Part shown: positions 1 through 4,806 of the stretch, in pieces
How the letters are laid out: every line of letters starts with the position of its first letter
Numbering within the stretch: the stretch's first letter is position 1
Assembly: GCA_035540915.1 (NCBI GenBank)
Contig: DATLFQ010000087.1
Coordinates: 1-8,279 of the forward strand
Direction: 5' to 3'
Length of the DNA: 8,279 bases
Source: DATLFQ01 sp035540915
GTDB taxonomy: Bacteria; Actinomycetota; Acidimicrobiia; Acidimicrobiales; GCA-2861595
The notes under the pieces: model-generated
Database searches by the model: none
The model's input: the letters and a program-made list of their open reading frames with translations, nothing else
Told to the model about the DNA's origin: nothing
Made by a program: the position numbers and the translations under genes

Positions 1-2
1 GT

Positions 3-89
3 GGAACGCTGAGGAACGGAAAGGGCAATACCCCCGAGCATTTCGCCTACATGCTCGACGAGTTCATCGAGCACTGCCCCGGCGACTAG
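3..89 (+). CDS. C-terminal end of an unrecognised protein (partial, 5' end outside window)
   Basis: This is the tail of a gene entering from the left edge. The frame reads 28 codons without a stop and ends at TAG 87-89, with the C-terminus TPEHFAYMLDEFIEHCPGD. Third codon positions are mostly G or C and the residue mix is plausible for a folded helical C-terminus, which favours this frame over the other two plus-strand frames. The base composition is somewhat less GC-rich than the genes further right. I do not recognise the family, and 28 codons are too few to assign a function. A short open run can occur by chance in GC-rich DNA, so confidence is only moderate. The gene converges on the ABC-F gene. 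Confidence 0.45.
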   Translation, partial: GTLRNGKGNTPEHFAYMLDEFIEHCPGD

Positions 90-92
90 CGG

Positions 93-106
93 CCGCCTAC
101 CGGCGG
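93..106 (+). terminator. Weak hairpin just after the left-edge gene
   Basis: CCGCC (93-97) pairs with GGCGG (102-106) around a TACC loop, four bases after the TAG at 87-89. There is no T-tract. It could act as a short terminator for the left-edge gene, but five base pairs are easily found by chance in GC-rich DNA. Confidence 0.2.
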
Positions 107-126
107 AAGATCTCCAGGCCCATAGG

Positions 127-244
127 AGGGTCCGGCGATACGACCGGCGAAACTCGGTCCCAACAGGGGCCGGATGCACTGTCGGACTCGAACCTCCGTC
201 ACGGCAGGCGCTCCCACCTGCACCGACGCCCGTCGCCGGACCCT
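127..244. mobile_element. Candidate 118-bp MITE-like element with 12-bp terminal inverted repeats
   Basis: The ends are perfect 12-bp inverted repeats: AGGGTCCGGCGA at 127-138 and TCGCCGGACCCT at 233-244. Directly outside them is the same hexamer CATAGG on both sides (121-126 and 245-250), as expected of a target-site duplication. The inside has no convincing gene but can fold: GGTCCC/GGGGCC (156-161 with 166-171, loop AACA), CGGA/TCCG (183-186 with 195-198), GCAGG/CCTGC (204-208 with 217-221) and CGAC/GTCG (224-227 with 232-235). It lies between two convergent genes, a tolerated insertion site. An alternative is a structured RNA or bidirectional terminator closed by the 12-bp helix, but that would not explain the abutting direct repeats. 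No transposase is visible, so any movement would need one acting in trans. The IS family is unknown. Confidence 0.55.
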
Positions 245-270
245 CATAGGACCCGTCACGTCGGAGGACC

Positions 271-2025
271 TCACGAGCCCAACTCCTCGGCCAGGGCCAG
301 CCACCGCTCCTCGACCTCGGCCAGGCGCATCTCGGCGGCGGCCAGCTCCTCGGCCGCACGGGCCAGGGCCACGTAATCCGTGCCGCCGGCGGACAGGGCC
401 GCGGCGGCCCCGTCCCGGCGGTCGGTGGCCTCGGCCAGCTCGCGCTCGGCGCTCGACAGCAGGCGGCGAAGCGTGCTCGGCGACCTGGTCCGGGCGCGGG
501 GCTCGACGGCCGCCGCCGCCCGGCGCGCGGGCGGCGGGGCGACCCCCACCGGTGGCGCGGCTCCCGAGGGCGACGCCGCGGCACGACGGGCGGCCAGGTA
601 CCCGGCCAGCCCGCCGGGGACGGCGGCCGCAGCGCCCCGGCCGTCCAGGGCCAGCACGTCCTCCACCGTGCGCTCGAGGAAGGCCCGGTCGTGGCTCACC
701 ACGACCAGGCAGCCCGGCCAGTCGTCCAGGTGGTCCTCCAGGGCGCGAAGAGTGTCGAGGTCGAGGTCGTTGGTCGGCTCGTCCAGGAGCAGCACGTTCG
801 GCGCCGCGACCAGGACCAGGAGCAGCTGGAGCCGCCGGCGCTCGCCACCCGACAGCGTGCCGACCGGCGCCCACTGCGCATCGTCGTCGAACCAGAACCG
901 CTCCAGCAGCTTGACCTGCTCCCAACCGGGCTGGGCGCCGGGACCGGCGACCGCCTCCCGGACCCGCAGGGCCGGGTCGAGTGTCCGGCCGGTCTGGTCG
1001 TAGTAGCCCAGGCGAACCGTGGGTCCGGTGGTCACCGTGCCCGTCGAGGGCCCCAGGCGCCCGGCGACGATGTCCAGCAGCGTCGACTTCCCCGACCCGT
1101 TGGGCCCGACGACGCCGAGCCGGCCACCGGGTGCCAGGTCGAGATCGACGCCGGCCAGCACCGGCGGGCCGGCCCCGAACGCGTGGCCGACGCCGGCCAG
1201 CTCCACCACGGTGTCGCCGAGCCGGGGTGCGCCGCCGGGCATGTCCAATGCGCCGCCCCGTTCGGGTGCCGGGGCCCGGCCCTCGACCACCGCGGTCGCG
1301 GCGGCGATGCGGGCCTTGGGCTTGCGGGTGCGTGCCGGCGCGCCCCGGCGCAACCAGGCCAGCTCGGACCGGGCCAGGTTGCGGCGGACCGCTTCGGCGC
1401 CGGCCTCGCGCTCGGCCCGCTCGGCCCGGGCCGCGAGGTAGGACTGGTACCCGCCGGTGTGGACGTAGCCCCGGCCGCGGTCGAGCTCCAGGACCCGGGT
1501 GGTGACGCGGTCGAGCACGTGGCGGTCGTGGGTCACCAGGACGAGGCCTCCGCGAAACCGGGCCAGGCGGTCCTCCAGCCAGGCGATGGCGTCGAGATCC
1601 AGGTGGTTGGTCGGCTCATCGAGGACGAGCAGGTCAACCTCCTCGACCAGCACCCGGGCCAGAGCCACCCGCTTGGCCTGGCCGCCCGACAAGGTGGCGA
1701 CGTCGACGCCGGCGAGCGCGCCCATGCCCAGCCGGTCGAGGATCGCCGCCGCCTCCCACGACGGGCCGACCGCGTCGGCCACCGTCCCGGGCGGCAGATC
1801 GGGTCGCTGGTCGAGGAAGCCCACCCGGGCGCCCCGGCCGCGACGGGCCGTGCCCTCCTCGGGCTCCGCTGCGCCGGACAGCAGGCGCAGCAGGGTGGAC
1901 TTGCCGGTGCCGTTGCGGCCGACGACGCCGAGCCGGTCGCCGGCCGGACCGCCCGTTGTTCGAGGAGCTTTCGCTGACGGTCTCGGCCGGCGCGCGGCGA
2001 CGCCCGCCAGGTCGACCAGGATCAC
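271..2025 (-). CDS. uup: Uup-type ABC-F ATPase with an inverted segment before Walker A
   Basis: This is a soluble 584-residue ABC-F protein with two ATPase domains and no membrane part; family members act on the ribosome or in replication-linked processes. Domain 1 has Walker A GRNGTGKS (36-43), Q73, signature LSGGQ (112-116), Walker B ending LDEP (135-138) and H166. A linker with WLRRGAPARTRKPKARI (224-240) is typical of Uup. Domain 2 has Walker A GPNGSGKS (307-314), Q344, LSGGE (391-395), Walker B to E416 and H445. A charged helical tail (about 510-584) resembles the Uup coiled coil. The GTG start at 2025 was chosen because GGGAGGG lies 8 nt upstream and homologues begin with M/V-ILVDL; an in-frame ATG at 2076 would add 17 residues. 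Residues 15-27 (RPSAKAPRTTGGP) do not fit the family, because their DNA is inverted in place (see the entry at 1938). Domain 1 is therefore probably impaired in this orientation. The gene is last in the operon. Confidence 0.9.
   Translation of the reverse strand: MILVDLAGVAARRPRPSAKAPRTTGGPAGDRLGVVGRNGTGKSTLLRLLSGAAEPEEGTARRGRGARVGFLDQRPDLPPGTVADAVGPSWEAAAILDRLGMGALAGVDVATLSGGQAKRVALARVLVEEVDLLVLDEPTNHLDLDAIAWLEDRLARFRGGLVLVTHDRHVLDRVTTRVLELDRGRGYVHTGGYQSYLAARAERAEREAGAEAVRRNLARSELAWLRRGAPARTRKPKARIAAATAVVEGRAPAPERGGALDMPGGAPRLGDTVVELAGVGHAFGAGPPVLAGVDLDLAPGGRLGVVGPNGSGKSTLLDIVAGRLGPSTGTVTTGPTVRLGYYDQTGRTLDPALRVREAVAGPGAQPGWEQVKLLERFWFDDDAQWAPVGTLSGGERRRLQLLLVLVAAPNVLLLDEPTNDLDLDTLRALEDHLDDWPGCLVVVSHDRAFLERTVEDVLALDGRGAAAAVPGGLAGYLAARRAAASPSGAAPPVGVAPPPARRAAAAVEPRARTRSPSTLRRLLSSAERELAEATDRRDGAAAALSAGGTDYVALARAAEELAAAEMRLAEVEERWLALAEELGS
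1938..1992. repeat. Inverted-in-place segment bounded by 9-bp inverted repeats inside the ABC-F gene
   Basis: CGCCGGCCG at 1938-1946 and its exact complement CGGCCGGCG at 1984-1992 flank 37 bp (1947-1983). On the strand opposite to the gene, these 37 bp plus the adjoining repeat read D R P L F E E L S L T V S A G, the usual ABC-F sequence before Walker A. Flipping the segment places these residues at positions 15-29, between RRP and GDRLGVVG, with no gain or loss of bases and no stop. The present orientation is also open but encodes an unrelated patch. The repeats contain the palindrome CGGCCG, so the exact breakpoints cannot be placed. It could be a reversible intragenic switch or a one-off template-switch or hairpin mutation. 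No recombinase gene is in the window. Confidence 0.9.
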
Positions 2026-2057
2026 CGGCGTGCCCTCCCGCTGAGGGCACGCCGGTG
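2023..2057 (-). promoter_or_regulatory. Perfect 15-bp hairpin covering the RBS and start codon of the ABC-F gene
   Basis: Positions 2023-2037 and 2043-2057 are perfectly complementary over 15 bp with a 5-nt loop (2038-2042). In the minus-strand mRNA the 3' arm is GAGGGCACGCCGGTG, holding most of the GGGAGGG ribosome-binding site and the GTG start codon (2025-2023). If formed it would hide the start site. It lies 29 bp after the deformylase stop codon. It may act as a translational or ribosome-dependent switch, a regulation style known for other ABC-F genes, or as an operon-internal terminator lacking a T-tract. A deformylase-coupled restart at ATG 2076 would read through and open it. Confidence 0.6.
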
Positions 2058-2086
2058 AGGGCCGACGTACCGGCATCCCGGGCCGG

Positions 2087-2587
2087 TCACCGGTAGACCT
2101 TGCGCCGGAACAGCGCGCCGGCCGACGTCACCCGGTCCAGGAACAGCAGCCCGTCCAGGTGGTCGATTTCGTGCTGGACGGCCCGGGCCTCGAACGCGTC
2201 CACCTCCACCACGCGCTGGGCCCCGTCCATTGCGAGCCCCCGGACGACAAGGGAGGAGGCCCGGGCCACCTCGCCGGTGAGGTCGGGCACGCTCATGCAC
2301 CCCTCCCGGCCGTGGCGCGCCTCGCCCCGGACCAGGACCTCGGGGTCGAACAGCACCAGCTCGCCGTGGCAGGACCGGGCCTTGGGGTGGCCGGTCACGT
2401 CGACCACGAAGGCCCGGAGCGCCACGCCGATCTGCGTCGCGGCCAGCCCGACGCAGGCCGGCGACGCTCGCATGGTGTCGACCAGGTCCCGGGCCAGCGC
2501 GCGGGCCGCGTCGTCGACCGTGCCGACCTCGGCCGCCCGGCGCTTCAGGACCGGCTCCGGTAGGCGGAGCACGGGCCGGACCGCCAC
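2087..2587 (-). CDS. def: Peptide deformylase
   Basis: The 166-residue metalloenzyme removes the formyl group from the N-terminal methionine of new proteins, in the cytosol near the ribosome exit. All three family motifs are present: CVGLAATQIG (45-54, with Gln52; the usual first glycine is cysteine), EGCMSVP (95-101, metal ligand Cys97) and QHEIDHLDG (138-146, ligands His139 and His143, catalytic Glu140). The length is normal, with no long C-terminal extension. The start is GTG at 2587 in MAVRPVLRLPEPVLKRRA, which matches the usual N-terminus; the ribosome-binding site is weak (GGGCGG). It begins 34 bp after the ACT gene and ends 61 bp before the ABC-F gene, so it is probably translated from the shared operon message. 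Confidence 0.95.
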   Translation of the reverse strand: MAVRPVLRLPEPVLKRRAAEVGTVDDAARALARDLVDTMRASPACVGLAATQIGVALRAFVVDVTGHPKARSCHGELVLFDPEVLVRGEARHGREGCMSVPDLTGEVARASSLVVRGLAMDGAQRVVEVDAFEARAVQHEIDHLDGLLFLDRVTSAGALFRRKVYR

Positions 2588-2621
2588 CGCTAGCCGCCCG
2601 CGGGTGGGCCGGTCGGCGTGG

Positions 2622-3103
2622 TCACAGGATGTCGACGTCCGCCGGGCGGACGGTGCACTCCACGCCGACGTCGGCGGCGAGGGCGGCCAGGCGGTCCGCC
2701 AACTCCGGCCCGGCCAGGCCCGGTGGAAGCGTGACGTCGAGCACCATCGCGTAGACCGGACGGTCGGCGCCGCCGATCACCCGGGTGTCGAGGTCCACCA
2801 CGTTGACGCCGGCATCGGCCAGCAGGGAGGTGAACCGGTGCACGATCCCCGGCCGGTCGGCCCCGTAGACCGACACGCTCCATGCCTCGCCCGGCGGGCT
2901 CGTCGGTACGTCGTCGTCGATCGCCCGGACCACGGTGACCAGCTCCAGCCGGCCCCGACGGCCAGCATCATGGCGAAGTGCCCGCGCAGGATGGACATGG
3001 AGGTGTCCTCCAGGTTGCAGCCGTGATCGACCAGCACACCGGTCACGGCAGCCACGATGCCGGGCCGGTCGGCCCCGATGCAGCTGACGGCGAAGTGGGG
3101 CAC
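2622..3103 (-). pseudogene. Double ACT-domain protein (GcvR-like) broken by a one-base frameshift
   Basis: Two ACT domains are visible in two frames. The first starts at GTG 3103, MPHFAVSCIGADRPGIVAAV, and runs to about LAV at residue 49. The second, in another frame, carries SVSVYGADRPGIVHRF and ends at TGA 2622-2624. The shared GADRPGIV marks the paired-ACT family that includes the glycine cleavage repressor GcvR; such proteins usually sense small ligands such as amino acids. Adding one C to the CCCC run at 2953-2956 joins the frames as V-GGR-LELVTVVRAIDDD, giving a normal protein of about 160 residues. As sequenced, the first frame continues to 2777 as a 108-residue product with a nonsense tail, and the second could start separately at GTG 2933. 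This may be a real mutation or a homopolymer sequencing error. The gene sits 10 bp after the Uma2 remnant and 34 bp before def. Confidence 0.8.
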
Positions 3104-3113
3104 GGGCGGCGGG

Positions 3114-3350
3114 TCAGCCCGCCGGGAACAGGCTGCCCACCTCGAGCACCAGGTGCGGGAGGGCGGCGGGCGCCGCGGTATCGGCCCCGGTGGCCCCGCG
3201 GGCGTTGCCGCCGTCGGGCCCGGGGTCGGTGAAGAGCTCGACGGCCTGCCCGGCGACGTCGACCAGCCACACCGCGGCCACGCCGTGGCGGGCGTAGACG
3301 GGCAGCTTGCGGTTGAAGCGGTGCGGGGCGGGCAGCGCCATGTCGACCAC
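3114..3350 (-). pseudogene. Truncated Uma2-family (DUF820) fragment
   Basis: The 78 residues contain RKLPVYARHGVAAVWLVDVAG, the typical Uma2 segment (KlplYaraGVpeyWlvD), followed by a variable acidic stretch and a hydrophobic end HLVLEVGSLFPAG like the family's last strand. Intact Uma2 proteins are about 180-200 residues with a restriction-endonuclease-like core. Here the N-terminal two thirds, including the acidic residues and the E-x-x-SPST stretch, are absent, and only the lysine of the K-LPxYA motif remains. A stop (TAG, 3366-3368), which ends the preceding gene, lies just upstream in the same frame, so no longer version exists. Translation could start at GTG 3350 or ATG 3341. The nuclease should be inactive, but the fragment may be a small functional protein since it is cleanly packed between neighbours (15 and 10 bp gaps). 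Confidence 0.6.
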
Positions 3351-3365
3351 GGTAGACCGATCCGG

Positions 3366-3710
3366 CTACGCCCAGCCCAGCTCGTCCAAGCGGTCGTCGT
3401 CGATGCCGAAGTGGTGGGCCACCTCGTGGACCACCGTCACCCGCACCTCCTCCACCACCTCGGCCTCGTCGGCGCAGGCGGCGCAGATGGCGCGGCGGTA
3501 GATGGTGATCCGGTCGGGCATGGCGAGCCCGCCGTACTCGAAGCGCTCGGTCAGCGGGATGCCCTCGTACAGCCCGAGGAGCCCTCTCGGCGGCGAGGTG
3601 TCGTCGACCACGACCGCCACGTTCTCCATGAAGCGGCCCAGCTCGTCGGGGATGCCGTCGAGGGCCTCGCCGACCAGCTCGGCGAACCGCTCGGGCGGGA
3701 CGTCGACCAC
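3366..3710 (-). CDS. Small metallopeptidase-family protein (zincin, HExxH)
   Basis: The 114-residue product matches the short actinobacterial zincin family (PF06262-like). The zinc motif HEVAHHFGIDD is at 95-105: His95, catalytic Glu96, His99 and a downstream Asp. The middle has the family pattern LLGLYEGIPLTER (44-56) and DRITIYRR (66-73). There is no signal peptide or membrane segment, so it is probably cytosolic. The substrate is not known for this family. The GTG start at 3710 lies 4 bp beyond the ddl stop codon and has no clear Shine-Dalgarno, suggesting translational coupling to ddl; its N-terminus VVDVPPERFAELVGEAL fits family starts. Two nearby cysteines (76 and 79) could be a structural or redox pair. 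Confidence is high for the family and low for its role. Confidence 0.85.
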   Translation of the reverse strand: MVDVPPERFAELVGEALDGIPDELGRFMENVAVVVDDTSPPRGLLGLYEGIPLTERFEYGGLAMPDRITIYRRAICAACADEAEVVEEVRVTVVHEVAHHFGIDDDRLDELGWA

Positions 3711-3714
3711 CGGC

Positions 3715-4797
3715 CTAGGCCAGCTTGCCGGCGATGGAGCCGGCGGCCCGCAGGGCGGAGCCGTCGGCTCCGGCCGTGGTCCAGTGGTGCGCCGGACGGT
3801 GAACCGCCTCGTCCAGCAGGTCGGCCAGCAGGCGGGCGAACGGCACCACCGGGTCGACCCAGAGGTACTTGGACAGCGAGCCCGGGATGGTGTTGATCTC
3901 GTTGACCCACAGCTCCTGCGACCCGTCCCCCACCGCCAGGAAGTCGATCCGGGCCAGCCCCCGGAGGCCGGCCAGCGCCGCCACTTCCGCCGCCATCTCG
4001 CGGAGCCGGGCCTCCACCGCCGGCGGCAGGTCGGCGGGCAGCTGGCGAGGCGCGCTGACCATGCCCTCACCCCCGAGGTACTTGTCCCGGTAGCCCAGGA
4101 TGGGCCCGCCCCGCTCGCCCCGGAGAGGCCGCTCGATCGCGGACAGCTCCGGCGCGGGCCAGGAGCGGGCGGCCACGTTGAGGTCGTCGGCGTCGGGGCG
4201 GTACGGCTCGACGACCGCACCGGCCCGCAGGTGGGGGTTGGCGGCCAGCCGGGCCCGGGCCGTCGCCGCGTCGGCCACGTCGGCGTCGATCCCGATGGAC
4301 GACCCGCCGAAGCGTGGCTTGACGATGTACGGGCCGGGGAACCCGGGGTCGGCGTCGGCCGTCAGCAGCGCCCGGGGGAGCACGGGGAGGCCGGCGGCGG
4401 CCATGACCTGCGCGAAGGCCAGCTTGTCCATGCCGAGTGCGGCGGCCGGCACGTTCGGGCCGGTGTAGGCCACACCGGCCAGGTCGAGCATCCCCTGCAG
4501 GGTGCCGTCCTCGCCGGGGCCGCCGTGGCAGCAGTTGACCAGGGCGGAGATCTCCAGTGGCCGGCGCTTGCCCACGAACCCCTCGCCCGCCACCAGCCGG
4601 AGCCGGTCGGACCGGCGGGGCACGCCGTCGACGAAGGCGGCGCCCTCCAGCGCGGCGTCGACCTCCCAGAAGTCGCCCGCCTTGGCCCAGTACAGCGCCC
4701 GTGCACCCGGCAGTGCCCGCACCGCCTGCAGGCCGGTGAGGATGCTGATGTCGTGCTCGGGTGAGGGCCCCCCGAAGAGGACGGCGGGCTGCGGCAC
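3715..4797 (-). CDS. ddl: D-alanine--D-alanine ligase
   Basis: The 360-residue ATP-grasp enzyme joins two D-alanines for peptidoglycan precursors in the cytosol. The N-terminal substrate motif is GGPSPEHDIS (9-18, Glu14). HGGPGEDG (91-98), KPRFGGSSIGI (160-170) and VVEPY (195-199) follow. The loop YRDKY (236-240) contains the K-Y pair typical of D-Ala-D-Ala rather than D-Ala-D-Lac ligases. Metal ligands are Asp285 in RIDFL and Glu300/Asn302 in NEINTIPGS. The GTG start at 4797 is supported by TAGGAG 6 nt upstream; that site overlaps the stop codon of the Mur ligase gene (9-bp gap), so the two are probably co-translated. The natural partner of Ddl is MurF, which attaches the dipeptide to the muropeptide, and the gene just upstream is MurF-like. 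Confidence 0.95.
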   Translation of the reverse strand: MPQPAVLFGGPSPEHDISILTGLQAVRALPGARALYWAKAGDFWEVDAALEGAAFVDGVPRRSDRLRLVAGEGFVGKRRPLEISALVNCCHGGPGEDGTLQGMLDLAGVAYTGPNVPAAALGMDKLAFAQVMAAAGLPVLPRALLTADADPGFPGPYIVKPRFGGSSIGIDADVADAATARARLAANPHLRAGAVVEPYRPDADDLNVAARSWPAPELSAIERPLRGERGGPILGYRDKYLGGEGMVSAPRQLPADLPPAVEARLREMAAEVAALAGLRGLARIDFLAVGDGSQELWVNEINTIPGSLSKYLWVDPVVPFARLLADLLDEAVHRPAHHWTTAGADGSALRAAGSIAGKLA

Positions 4798-4806
4798 GGA
4801 TGGCTC

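Noticed and set aside
172..243. tRNA-like T-arm (GGTTCGAGTCC on the minus strand) inside the intergenic region
   Set aside because: The five-base T-stem does not pair properly, no acceptor, D or anticodon arms of normal size can be drawn around it, and the closing 12-bp helix is better explained as terminal inverted repeats.
691..1977. Long plus-strand open frame of 428 codons opposite the ABC-F gene
   Set aside because: It is the GC-rich antisense shadow of a clear ABC-F gene; its product is low-complexity and has no recognisable motif.
2026..2076. Start of the ABC-F gene at ATG 2076 as the main start
   Set aside because: The 17 added residues are not family-like and the site lacks a Shine-Dalgarno, whereas GTG 2025 has GGGAGGG. 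It is kept only as a possible coupled restart.
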